A stretch of 64,000 bases of DNA from Amia ocellicauda (taxonomy: Eukaryota > Chordata > Actinopteri > Amiiformes > Amiidae). The position numbers were made by a program, and so were the translations under genes. The stretch spans positions 17,714,520 to 17,778,519 of the forward strand of contig NC_089868.1 in NCBI RefSeq assembly GCF_036373705.1. Direction: 5' to 3'. The notes beneath the pieces are model-generated. The model was not told the DNA's origin, ran no database searches, and saw only the letters and a list, made by a program, of their open reading frames with translations. This document shows positions 24,401-32,900 of the stretch, one piece after another. Each line of letters starts with the position of its first letter. Position 1 is the first letter of the stretch.

Positions 24401-27400
24401 GTCCTAGATTCATTAGTGACGACTCTGCGAAACGAGTCAACGAATTGCGAGGACCCCCTGTACCATGAATCATGGTTATATTGCTTCAATAAACTAAAAC
24501 ATTCTGAGCAGAATGAAACCTGCCTTTTTTAACATAAAACATAAAGTAAAAATGTCCAAAAAGATGGAAAATAAATTACAAAACATGCTCTTAATCTGTC
24601 CAATATATCCTGACACTGATAAACAGAGCTCCAAATATCAACCACTAACACACACCAGATCTAAGACATGACCTCTAACACTGACATTGCCTCTCAGACA
24701 TTGATGCTCCCACTAACCTGGCGACCCGGACGGTAACAGAGGACACTGCGACCATGTCCTGGAACAGAGTGCAGGCGCCCATTGACGGCTACATGCTCAG
24801 CTACAGATCTGCTGACGGCCAGAGCCAGGACATCCCTGTGGGGGCAGACAGGAGCTCTTATCAGCTGACCGGCCTGAAGCCCGGAGTGGAGTACACAGTC
24901 TACATTTGGGCTGTCAAGGGAAAACGTGTCAGCAAGAAAACATCTACAGAGGCTGTGACAGGTAACCTTCTCTGTGTCCTGTACTGTATTCAGTCATGGA
25001 TTCATGGTGTCATCATGTCAACATTCATGGTGTAATGTATAGAATTTGCTCATCAGTAATTAGTCATTTATGAAGTACAATTTTTCTGTGTCTGTATCCT
25101 TGAATATGTATTAGCACACCCTTTCACTTAAGATTCAGTTTTGCATCCCACTTTCACATACTGTAGTGTACTGTACTGTAGTGCACACATATAAAATTAT
25201 CTGGGTTCCTCTCATATTCTCCCTCCCTCTTCAGTGATTGATCCTCCCAGTAATCTGAAGGCGAGTAACGTTCAGCTGAGCGGTGGGGTGCTGAGCTGGA
25301 GGCCACCACAGGCTGCCATTGATGGATACATCCTCACATACCAGAGAGAAGACGGCAGTGGGCAGGTAGTCTGATATTTACAGATATTTGTCTACAGATA
25401 TTAGTCACTGAAGTTTCCCACCGAAGCCACTACATCAGTTCAAATATCTGTACACCCATACTAATAGGTGTATTCTATCTGAAAGAATACATGCAGAACT
25501 GACTAACAGGCATTTTCAGATTCCTTCTTTCTTAATACTACTTGTGCCACATTTTATAATGTAATGTCATTTGGTATAAAATGTAACTGGTGTCATCATT
25601 ATTGTTCAACTTCTTTCCTTGAATTCAGCAGTAGCCTTTGTTTGAAAAGAACTCCAGTCACATTATAATTCTGTTTGCTGGAAGCTTCTAATGTATTGTT
25701 TGAACACCGTAAAGCACCGTATAAGATCAAGCATTATCAAAAGCATAAATTCTGCAATATCCTGTATTTTACTTACCTGAAAAAGGCAAAACCGAAAAGA
25801 AAAGCTAGAGCTTTTTTAAGGAATTTGAAGCAAAAGTCTGCCACCTAGCGACCAAACATAGAAAATAAACTCGCAAACCATATTGTCAGGACTTACAATC
25901 GTGCTTTAGCCTAAGAACAATTCATAATTTGCATGCGATTTTGAAGATCTGTCTCTCTGTTTCTTCCATACCTAGGTATGATACACATAGTATCCTAACA
26001 CTGCTGTATTTATGGGTCAATTTTGCTCTATTGTTGAGGTGTGAGGCTCTGTCTTTTATGTAGGTCATAGAAAAACAGGTGGGCTCAGGAGAGACCCGCT
26101 TTACTCTGGATGGTTTGGATATGGGCAAGAAGTACATTGTCAATCTACTGGCCTTCAGAGGAACACAGAGGAGCAAAGTCATTAAGACCACCTTCTCAAC
26201 AGGTACGGCATGATGTTACCTCTGTGACATACTGTAACCCACGTGGCTCTCTCTGAAATGTTACTAATTATATGACTGTATGCTGTGGTGAATCACCACC
26301 TAACAGAATGAGCAAGAATTGGCGTGTTCTCAGCCGGACATTAGCACACTAAACTGTCTGTCAATACAGGCCCATGTGTTTCAGATCAGGAGAGAAGCCG
26401 CTGAAAACAGAATCATTGTTTTCGAGTTCTCCCATGGCCACCATGTTTATTACTTTCTCCCCTTACTGGCAGTTGGAGTTCGTTTCCCCTTCCCCATGGA
26501 CTGCAGTCAGATCATGCAGAATGGGATCCAGTCCAATGGAGTCTACACTATCTACCTCAACAGTGACGTCTCGAAGCCGATGCAGGTTTACTGTGACATG
26601 ACCACGGACGGCGGTGGCTGGATTGTAAGTTCACCGCACAACCACAGATGTACTGATTGTAATCAGCCGGGTTGCACCACTGCAGAAAGGGAACACGAGC
26701 TTAGAAATGAACTTCCCTGTGTGTCTTGTCAAACAGGTCTTCCAAAGACGCAACAGTGGAAAAGTTGATTTCTTCAAGCGCTGGAAGCAATACCTCCAAG
26801 GCTTCGGGAATCTGACTGAGGAGTTCTGGTTGGGTTAGTGAAGCTCTTATTGTGGATAAAGAGACAAGATGTTTTCAATGCTTTTCTGCAGATGTGCTGT
26901 GATATAGAGAAATGTTTGGTAACCATGAACTACATGATTTCATCAGCCATTTCTGATTTCTCTTCCATGTTTTGTTCAGTTCACAGTACTGAGAATACTT
27001 ACATATCACATGTGTGAGAATTTATCAGATATACAGTACTGTGCAAAAGATTTAGGCAGGTGTGAAAAAATGCTGCAAAATAAGAATGCTTTCAAAAATA
27101 GACATGTTAATAGATTGTATTTATCAATTAACTAAATGCAAAGTGAGTGAACAGAAGAAAAATCTACATCAAATCAATATTTGGTGTGACTACCTTTTGT
27201 CTTCAAAACAACATCAATTCTTCTAGGTACACTTGCACAAAGTCAGGGATTTTGTAGACATATAGTCAGGTGTATGATTAAACAAGTATACCAACCAGGT
27301 GCTAATGATCATCAATTCAATATGTAGGTAGAAACACAATCATTAACTGAAACAGAAACAGCTGTGTAGGAGGAAATAAAACTGGGTGAGGAACAGCCAA

Positions 27401-29256
27401 ACTCAGCTGACAAGGTGATCATACACCTGACTATATGCCTACAAAATCCCTGTGTGCAAGTGTACCTAGAAAAATTGATGCTATTTTGATGGCAAAGGGT
27501 GGTCAGATTTTTCTTCTGTTCACTCACTTTGCATTTAGTTAATTGATGAATACAATCTATTAACGTTTACTTTTGAAAGCATGCCTAAAACTTTGGCACA
27601 GTACTGTACTTTTCCACATGAATATAAACACAATCATTCAAACAGTTTTAGACCACCTATTTTTACCTCGATGTGCCACTAACGATCTCTTCCCGACAGG
27701 TCAGAACCTTCAAGGCCGGTTTGTAAGCTCATTTTGCTCGGTGAACTGGGCTGCTTTATTAATTGATATATCTTTTTTCTTCCATCCCCAGGGCTGGAAA
27801 AGATATATGAGCTGACAAACACCAATACTCAGTATGAGCTGCGTGTGGATTTGAGGGCAGGCTCCGAGTCTGTGTACGCGGTCTATGACAATTTCAAACT
27901 TGCGCCAGTGAAACAGAAATTTAAGCTCACTGTTGGCAACTACAGAGGCAATGCAGGTAAGTGTTAACTGGGTTTCTTTCACTTCAATAGAGCAACCAGT
28001 TCAGGGACATCATGGAAATTACTGACTAGGCTGCCATTGTTAACAATCTGAATAATTAAATTATTTTTGTAGGGGTGTATGAATGTTTGTGTTCGTCTAG
28101 CTTAGTTAATTAAACTTTGATAACCTTATAACTGCATAGCACTATAGTTATTTATTGTGCTGTTTCTAAACTAAGGAATATGTATTTGTAAGTTCTTATT
28201 TTGCATTAGCTGATTTCACCAACCAGTTTTGACCTTCTTTATGTAAAACAACTTTAGATAGATTAGTGTTAATTATGGCCTGTGAAACTCACCATTAAAA
28301 TACGAGTAGATAAACCGCTGTGAACCGAGAGAGATTACCGTATTGAGATTAGACGGTTTGCTGATAAGAGGCCCTCTAATCAGGCAATGAGTATGAATAG
28401 GAGTACTGAATTCTGAGGTTCAGATAAGTGTTTTCAATGATTTTCAGGTGATGCAATGACCTACCATCAAGGCAGACCGTTCTCCACAATGGACCAGGAC
28501 CACGACATTGCCCTCAGTAACTGTGCCTTGACTCATCGTGGGGCTTGGTGGTATAAGAACTGCCATTTAGCCAACCTGAATGGCAGATATGGCGATAGCA
28601 AACACAGTGTGGTAAGATATTTTAATTATTAAGCTTCTTTTATAATGTATTTTTCACTTTTGGTCCTTTTTAAATGAAGAATGCCCTTTTTTATTCAATG
28701 TATCATATTCCAATTCTGCCATAAACGTGATTGAAGAAATATTAATATGTAACAGCAGGTGGCAGCAGAGAATTCTGCAAACTCTGAGGCACAGTTCACT
28801 GAAATAAGTGACTGTGAATAAGTTCAAATGATAATGAAAGACATTCAATCATAGCAGAGACTTCGTATGGTCTTTGCTAAGAAGATAACTGTGTCTCAGT
28901 ACTCAAGAGATAGGGAAATTTATTAAGACTCAACGAAAAGGGATGGAACAATTCATCCCCCCGATTCATTTCAATAAGATCCGGTTTTAGCTACATTCAG
29001 AACTCTGTTTTATTCATGTGGATACATTTAGGATAATACTTCTACCTACAGTCTGTTTGAGTGGTTCCAGTTCTGGCTCTTGTACATCAAGTCTTCTTTT
29101 CTCCCCTTGCAGGGAGTGAATTGGGAGCCGTGGAAGGGCCACGAGTTTTCCATCGAATTTGCTGAAATGAAAATCCGACCCCACGTCGCCTCCGATACCA
29201 TAGTCCTAGGAAGGAAAAAGAGGTCTGTTGCAGGAAGAAAAAGCAGAACACTGTAA
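9070..29256 (+). CDS. TNN: Tenascin-N / tenascin-W, complete coding region (18 coding exons)
   Basis: Secreted, oligomeric extracellular-matrix glycoprotein that binds cell-surface receptors and matrix. Coding segments: 9070-9469, 9714-10088, 13303-13566, 14016-14198, 14417-14506, 16624-16887, 17875-18138, 18889-19152, 20767-21030, 22637-22900, 24698-24961, 25235-25365, 26064-26202, 26473-26624, 26737-26833, 27792-27956, 28448-28611, 29113-29256. All junctions are GT-AG and keep frame, giving 3888 nt or 1295 residues. Domain order: signal peptide 1-27; cysteine/heptad assembly region to 134; 3.5 EGF-like repeats to 258; FN3-1 259-346; FN3-2 347-437; FN3-3 to FN3-8 438-965; FN3-9 966-1055; fibrinogen-like globe 1056-1295. 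The 3.5 EGF repeats, the many near-identical FN3 domains and the neighbouring KIAA0040 and TNR point to TNN rather than TNC or TNXB. FN3 number varies between species. Splicing of the FN3 array could vary, so 1295 residues is the maximal form. Confidence 0.93.
9714..10088 (+). CDS. TNN: TNN exon 3: 3.5 EGF-like repeats
   Basis: Acceptor TTTCCTAG at 9706-9713; donor AAAG|GTAAGG. It encodes a half repeat beginning NDMCSGHG, then three full tenascin-type EGF repeats starting [18 protein letters not shown] and CPNDCSGNG, each closing with a G.DCS motif. Cysteine spacing is intact. 3.5 repeats is the number known for tenascin-W, against 14.5 in TNC, 4.5 in TNR and 18.5 in TNXB. This block is clearly richer in GC than the introns. 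Confidence 0.93.
10089..13302 (+). other. TNN: TNN intron 3
   Basis: 3.2 kb AT-rich intron between the EGF exon and the first FN3 exon. No FN3-like frame flanked by splice sites was found inside it, so no exon is skipped as far as I can read. No transposon was recognised. Confidence 0.75.
13303..13566 (+). CDS. TNN: TNN exon 4: FN3 domain 1
   Basis: Single-exon FN3 domain, 264 bp, phase 1-1. The acceptor TTGATTTCAG ends at 13302 and the donor is CACTG|GTATGA. Core features are [18 protein letters not shown] (B-C strands), the [17 protein letters not shown] signature (E-F) and the closing EATTG. Confidence 0.92.
14016..14198 (+). CDS. TNN: TNN exon 5: FN3 domain 2, first part
   Basis: Acceptor CCTGGCAG ends at 14015; donor ATCACAG|GTGCCA. 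It encodes [11 protein letters not shown] through TSYTITG, including [18 protein letters not shown]. The domain is interrupted by an intron just after the ITG motif and continues in exon 6. Confidence 0.9.
14417..14506 (+). CDS. TNN: TNN exon 6: FN3 domain 2, second part
   Basis: 90-bp, phase 1-1 exon. Acceptor GTTTTGCAG ends at 14416; donor AACAG|GTGAGA. It encodes [17 protein letters not shown] and closes with VYGET, completing FN3-2. The F-G loop reads KGN; no RGD cell-binding motif is present here or in any other FN3 domain of this protein. Confidence 0.9.
14507..16623 (+). other. TNN: TNN intron 6
   Basis: 2.1 kb of AT-rich noncoding sequence before the expanded FN3 exon array. No coding signal or recognised mobile element. 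It ends at ...ACTCTCAG|ACATTG. Confidence 0.75.
16624..16887 (+). CDS. TNN: TNN exon 7: FN3 domain 3 (oldest member of the repeated array)
   Basis: 264 bp, phase 1-1. It starts [17 protein letters not shown] and contains [16 protein letters not shown] and [17 protein letters not shown]. It is the same domain type as exons 8-12 but differs from them at about a dozen residues (for example [11 protein letters not shown] against [11 protein letters not shown]) and in its upstream intron. The donor is the weak GACAG|GTCATC. Confidence 0.92.
16888..17874 (+). other. TNN: TNN intron 7, with a possible decayed transposon
   Basis: A segment from about 16937 starts AGGGTGACCATCTGCC, resembling an end that recurs inverted in a TNR intron near 60111-60126. 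A minus-strand frame at 17227-17433 is not recognisable. From about 17815 the sequence matches the repeated unit (ACTTAGGTTACCC to the acceptor), so the left edge of the tandem duplication lies here. Confidence 0.5.
17875..18138 (+). CDS. TNN: TNN exon 8: FN3 domain 4 (tandem array)
   Basis: 264 bp, phase 1-1. The acceptor ATTGCCTCTCAG is identical to those of exons 9-12. It encodes [17 protein letters not shown] and ends KKTTAETVT. It differs from exon 9 at two residues (V/A near the start, R/K after SWN). Weak donor GTCATC. Confidence 0.92.
18889..19152 (+). CDS. TNN: TNN exon 9: FN3 domain 5 (tandem array)
   Basis: 264 bp, phase 1-1, near-identical to exons 8 and 10-12. It begins [17 protein letters not shown], has the private change SWNKVQ and ends KKTTAETVT. 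Weak donor GTCATC. Confidence 0.92.
19506..20432 (+). mobile_element. Nonautonomous DNA transposon, pogo/Tigger-like (TNN intron 9)
   Basis: A 927-bp insertion starts CAGGGGTTCCTTC and ends GGACATCCTG, an imperfect terminal inverted repeat, with TA on each side. Intron 8 carries the unoccupied site: GCAACAGATATCATGAATC there corresponds to GCAACAAATA[insert]TACCATGAATC here. TA target duplication and CAGGGG-type ends suggest the pogo/Tigger branch of Tc1/mariner. No transposase is visible. Family assignment is inference; the insertion itself is directly seen. Confidence 0.7.
20767..21030 (+). CDS. TNN: TNN exon 10: FN3 domain 6 (tandem array)
   Basis: 264 bp, phase 1-1. The protein differs from exon 9 only at SWNRVQ and at the end KKTTAEAVT. 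Same acceptor and same weak GTCATC donor. Confidence 0.92.
22058..22301 (+). mobile_element. 5'-truncated copy of the same DNA element (TNN intron 10)
   Basis: Only the last 240 bases or so are present, ending GAGGACCCCCTG before TA. They match the right end of the element in intron 9. A deletion joined AATTTGCATGGTG... of the host intron directly to the element interior, removing its left two thirds and about 190 bases of intron. Confidence 0.75.
22637..22900 (+). CDS. TNN: TNN exon 11: FN3 domain 7 (tandem array)
   Basis: 264 bp, phase 1-1. The body is the same as exon 10 but the end is KKTSTEAVT, shared with exon 12 only. Weak donor GTCATC, followed by intron sequence very like intron 10. 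Confidence 0.92.
23056..23075. repeat. Poly-T tract in TNN intron 11
   Basis: Twenty consecutive T. It lies at the junction where intron 11 departs from intron 10 (about 600 bases present in intron 10 are missing), so it may mark a deletion point. Confidence 0.9.
23323..24460 (+). mobile_element. Third copy of the same DNA element, interrupted by a LINE tail (TNN intron 11)
   Basis: The left end reads about AGAGGGGGTCATTG and the right end GAGGACCCCCTG before TA. The body parallels the intron 9 copy (GGGGATGCGTTCTTGAAG, the GAGAGA tract, GCACGGGAT). A separate insertion at 23537-23804 splits it. The sequence left of it is rearranged compared with intron 9. Confidence 0.72.
23537..23804 (+). 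mobile_element. Truncated LINE-type 3' end with ATGG tail and target-site duplication
   Basis: A 268-bp insertion begins GGAGTTTGCATGTTCTCCCC and carries the widespread fish block CCAAAGACATGCAGGTTAGG. It ends in GGATAAGCGGTTTTGAAAATG followed by ATGG units. It is flanked by a perfect 13-base duplication GATAATTTTACAT (23524-23536 and 23805-23817). The paralogous intron 9 site near 19710 lacks it. ATGG-repeat tails and target duplications fit a 5'-truncated non-LTR retrotransposon (L2/CR1-type); the exact family is not certain. Confidence 0.8.
24698..24961 (+). CDS. TNN: TNN exon 12: FN3 domain 8 (last member of the array)
   Basis: 264 bp, phase 1-1. Its translation appears identical to exon 11. 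Unlike exons 7-11 its donor is GTAACC, and the downstream intron is unrelated to introns 7-11 from the first intronic bases. The repeat homology therefore stops at this exon-intron border. Confidence 0.92.
25235..25365 (+). CDS. TNN: TNN exon 13: FN3 domain 9, first part
   Basis: Acceptor CCTCTTCAG ends at 25234; donor GGGCAG|GTAGTC in phase 0. It encodes [26 protein letters not shown] and YQREDGSGQ. Phase 0 at the end matches the phase 0 start of exon 14. Confidence 0.9.
26064..26202 (+). CDS. TNN: TNN exon 14: FN3 domain 9, second part
   Basis: Acceptor TTTTATGTAG ends at 26063; donor AACAG|GTACGG in phase 1. It encodes [20 protein letters not shown] and [11 protein letters not shown], and closes with TTFST. 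It completes the last FN3 domain before the fibrinogen globe. Confidence 0.9.
26473..26624 (+). CDS. TNN: TNN exon 15: fibrinogen-like globe, part 1
   Basis: 152 bp, the same length as the matching TNR exon in this window. Acceptor CCCTTACTGGCAG ends at 26472; donor GGATT|GTAAGT. It encodes [22 protein letters not shown] and [13 protein letters not shown], the standard opening of tenascin fibrinogen domains with its first cysteine pair. Confidence 0.93.
26737..26833 (+). CDS. TNN: TNN exon 16: fibrinogen-like globe, part 2
   Basis: 97 bp, matching the TNR counterpart exactly in length. It encodes [20 protein letters not shown], then [10 protein letters not shown]. Donor TTGG|GTTAGT. Intron 15 is only 112 bases long. 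Confidence 0.93.
27032..27608. mobile_element. Nonautonomous Tc1/mariner-type MITE with long inverted arms (TNN intron 16)
   Basis: About 577 bp. The ends are TACAGTACTGTGC...GCACAGTACTGTA. The two halves are imperfect reverse complements for roughly 230 bases each: the left arm holds AAATGCAAAGTGAGTGAACA and the right arm its reverse complement. No transposase is encoded. TA at each end fits a TA-targeting element. The RNA could form a long hairpin inside the TNN pre-mRNA. Confidence 0.85.
27792..27956 (+). CDS. TNN: TNN exon 17: fibrinogen-like globe, part 3
   Basis: Acceptor TTCCATCCCCAG ends at 27791; donor TGCAG|GTAAGT. It encodes [20 protein letters not shown], then [15 protein letters not shown] and [11 protein letters not shown]. 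It has one more codon than the TNR counterpart (165 against 162 bp). Confidence 0.92.
28448..28611 (+). CDS. TNN: TNN exon 18: fibrinogen-like globe, part 4
   Basis: 164 bp, as in TNR. Acceptor ATTTTCAG ends at 28447; donor GTGTG|GTAAGA. It encodes [20 protein letters not shown] with the calcium-site type acidic run DQDHD, then [20 protein letters not shown] and NGRYGD, the conserved second disulphide region. Confidence 0.93.
29113..29256 (+). CDS. TNN: TNN exon 19: fibrinogen-like globe end and C-terminal tail
   Basis: Acceptor CCCCTTGCAG ends at 29112. It encodes [20 protein letters not shown] and IRPH, then a basic tail with [13 protein letters not shown], closing with TAA at 29254-29256. 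Basic tails after the globe are usual in tenascins; RKKR resembles a furin-type site, though use is not known. Confidence 0.93.
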   Translation, partial: GVNWEPWKGHEFSIEFAEMKIRPHVASDTIVLGRKKRSVAGRKSRTL

Positions 29257-29980
29257 AAAAGGAAGTAGAAGCATCAAGACTGAAATACATGTCAATGGTA
29301 GTGAGATCAGAAACCTGTCAATAATCCCCCTTTGAACTTTAAAATGTACTTTAAAAGTATTTAATTTCAACAGTATTTTGTATTCTGTTCATGTATATTT
29401 TCGATGTAAAAACATGCTTAATCGTCAGAATTACACACTTATATTAAACAACTAGGGGCTGAGGCAGAAGGAAATACTCATCTCGAAACACAGAAGACAA
29501 GACAAGACACTCAAGCAAGGATTAAGCGCAGGACCACTGAAGCTGTAGGCAACCATGGTAGTTTGTTAAAGAGAGAATAATGCAGTAGGTGCAAACTGCA
29601 CTGTCAAAACCTTTCTTTACGACACAGTTGTAACTCATAACCCTGTGCTACAATTACAAAGCGCTTAGATTATTTTCTGGACCACATGGTTGTAAAATAA
29701 CATTACAATGTTCTCCTGTTGTGTTGTCTGAGATTTCTGTTAAAGCCTATTCTTTTGTGTTGTTGTTGGCCTTTTTTAATAACGACATGTAAGGTCCTTA
29801 TTGTTCCTTATGTGAGATCTTTAAAATATAATCTTTTAATATCATGTATTTCGGAATCTTTTTGAAATATTCTAGAAACTAAGAAAGCAGTTTTTTTTAT
29901 TTTCTGTTCTAAGTGGATTTTTGCACACCCACACATCACTCCCCCCTTTCAAATAAAAACATTTGTTTTGAATGATCTTT
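29257..29980 (+). other. TNN: TNN 3' UTR (extent estimated)
   Basis: Noncoding tail after the TNN stop. AATAAA at 29952-29957, followed by T/G-rich sequence, is the best poly(A) signal; ATTAAA at 29443-29448 is an earlier option. Cleavage would then be near 29.97 kb. Confidence 0.5.
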
Positions 29981-32900
29981 TGAATCTATGAGAATTAAAT
30001 ATGTGCAGTTAAAGAGCAAAATACAAACAAAGCTTTATTGTTATCTGTTTAACACACTGAATGGATGATACGCTAGGAATCGTATAACAAAACCACACAG
30101 ATCAATGCTTTTGTCATTAACGACACAAAGTTCTCGTTAAAGTACTTGCAAAATAACCTTAGCTTTTGTGAGAAAGTAACACAGGATTTCCCCTTTTTTT
30201 GTTTTTGGTTGTTTTGGTTGTTTTGCTGTTGTTTTACTGTCCACAGCCTAAAATATACAGAGTATTCCAGGTGCAGCTTAGCGTCAAATCTTTCACACCC
30301 CTCATCTTGTTGCAGTAATGTTACGGTAGCAATATGACACACTCTATAGTGTCGTAGAAGAAGGAGCTCTTTACCAGCTTTCATAATGATGTCCACAACT
30401 GCAACAATCAAATTACTCATTTGAAGAAGCGTTTAGACTCTGAAAAAGACAAAAAAAAGGGGAAAGGGCCTCTAAATACTTGCATACTCTTGAGGGCCTC
30501 ACAAACAATGGATGCATGTCCGAGAAAGTTCACTGGTACACTGGTTCAGCGACTCCACTTTATTCCCTGTATATCTCTCCATTTTAAATAACATTGCTTT
30601 CTTATTGTGTCTTGTACCAGGTTTGTAATGATTTTATAATGCCAAGCCATTTAAATTCACCACTCTAAGCTTGTATAATATGATCTGCCATGTAAATAAA
30701 TCATTAAGAGGACATTTCATTAGTTTAGTTCTAATACTTAAAGTTGTTAGTTGAATTCTATTGTGTGGTCTGTATCTGAGGTTATTTCCATTTTTGAGAA
30801 GTGTGTTTCATAAAGTCAAAAGTTCTGCTTTTAAAGACCTAGAAACTAGCTTAGAGAAGGTGCACAATACCATGAAAGACATGCAGCTTTACCTATATTC
30901 CAGTGTTTGTGCTCGTATTCTATACAGTGTTTATTCAGGGTTTATTCATATTGCAAGCAGAATAAGACAATAGCTCAGCCTCTTCCATAGACATAAAACA
31001 ACAAGATGGTGGAGATATATTACAATTTTGCGGACAGGTCTTTTGACTGGGTGCAACCTGGGAATTGTTGCAGAGGTGGATGGACACCCTGTACTGGAAA
31101 ACTACAACAGATTTCATTTGAGAATTTTAACATGTTTCTTTAGATTGTTCTAGGGCTAAGAATGCAGAATACATACTATCATCAAGGTGATGAGTCTGGG
31201 TGGGGAGAGTGCATGTGTCATTCTGTTCACTGAAAGCCTGAAGAGAATTTCCACAGCAAGTCTGGTCTACGTTTGAGGTAGTCAGAACCTGCAGCCGATG
31301 AAAAGGATTTTACAGGGTGTGTCTATGAAGATTTAGCAGAAAAAGTTTCAACATTATTTCATTAGTAGTTTGTATTGCTGCAAGCACTGGTATGAAATGT
31401 TATCACCAGACACAAGCTGGTCTTATGTGGGATATTAGCAAACTGCTAGTTCAGTTGTTGCTTGGGCATTTGTTAATTCTTCGTGATGACATTTATTTTG
31501 GATATGAATGCTATATGATACGTGAATTAATTATTGTGCAGATTGCGGTTTGCTGTTATATGTGTAGCAGAATTGGTTATCTCTGAATACAGGTTGGATC
31601 CCAGAGGAGGTTTTGTTGCTTGATGAGGCTTGGAGGTCTTTTGGTATTCTGTCTTTTAATTGAAAATATGAAGATTGTGGCATCCGGAGATTTCAGCTTT
31701 TTTTAAAACTTTATTTAAAATAGGCAAATAGATCCCTTTTACCCCTCCCCCCCGCAAAACAAAAACAAAACAGATATAGAAAAATACATTATATTATCTT
31801 TTGTAGGTGTTCTGTACATAACAATTACAGTACAAATCTGTGTATCAGTATATCACACTAAATATCATGCAGTAGCCACTACAGTCAGTAAAGGGGACTT
31901 TTTGATTGCTTCAGTTCAGAATATTTTTTTTTTTTCAAAGAGCGAGATTTGTACCTGTGAGACAACAACCTGCATGGTCTTGTACAAACACAAGCTTTGC
32001 AGGTGTATTTAGGCCAGATAAATGTCCTTCTCAAATATTCAGCAGTACAGCTACACATGTGACCTTTAAGACTACAGCCTAGTTAATCCAAGCAACCTCC
32101 AGAATTCACCTTTCTCCTAATGCTCTGTCACTGAAAAATAGCTTGCGCCACAGCCTTGTTTTCAACATACTGCATGCAGGGGAAACATGATTTTACAGAT
32201 AGCTTAACTACATAAGGTGCACAGTTCTCAACAACAAATAAATATTGCTCAGAGTTTTAAAAGTTATAGTTTAGCTCCCACTACATTGATTCCCCCAGCT
32301 AAAGAAATTGCTGGTGCAAAGAGTCTGATGGCACCATATTCTTAAAGTGTTACAAGTGAAATTCATAGGAAGTAAAAAAGAAGGGAAAAAAAAGGATTTC
32401 AGTGCTCAAACTGTTCACCCTCTGCCTCTCATTATAATTGCTCCATGAAGGATAGAATTTGAAGTTGGACATTGTGAAGATTTAATGTAGAAAATCATTT
32501 TAGCTGATACAAAAGGATAAACACACTGAAGCGGGCAGCTATAAAACCAAGTCAGTAATGCAAATTTACCCAATAAGGAAACTACATGCCAAGTCAAATT
32601 ACATTCCAGACTTTGAATAAAGGACATCTGGAATTGGAAAGTGAATAGAATCTCTTTAGATCTCTTTCAAAACGCCATGCTACTGTGAATCTAAAGTAAG
32701 GGACTTATTGTGGATGGTGACACAAATAAGTCTCTACTTGCACCATCTGCCTGGCTGAGAAATGTCTACTTTAACTGGTTGCCGTTTCCTGTCCAAGAAA
32801 CAATTATCATTCGTAGCTTTTATGAGTTGTATGAGAATAGCAAAGTAAAATACAAGAGCAAAACATAATTGTGAATACAAAAACACGTACAGATAAAATC

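Larger units (their letters stand above)
17815..24961 (+). repeat. TNN: Tandem array of FN3 exon + intron units
   Basis: Exon starts at 17875, 18889, 20767, 22637 and 24698 give periods of 1014, 1878, 1870 and 2061 bases. Each unit has the same pre-exon block, exon and first intron bases, plus shared interior blocks (for example ACATGACAGCCATGGA, and AATGAAACCTGCTTTTTCTA). Period differences come from transposon insertions and deletions. High intron similarity means recent duplication, gene conversion, or both. Confidence 0.92.

Noticed and set aside
17815..24961. Tandem repeats considered as a satellite or CRISPR-like array
   Set aside because: The units are 1-2 kb exon-intron blocks with conserved splice sites and reading frame, in a eukaryotic gene.
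30073..30420. A 115-residue minus-strand frame
   Set aside because: Low-complexity stretches and no family motif; it lies between TNN and KIAA0040 where no gene is expected.
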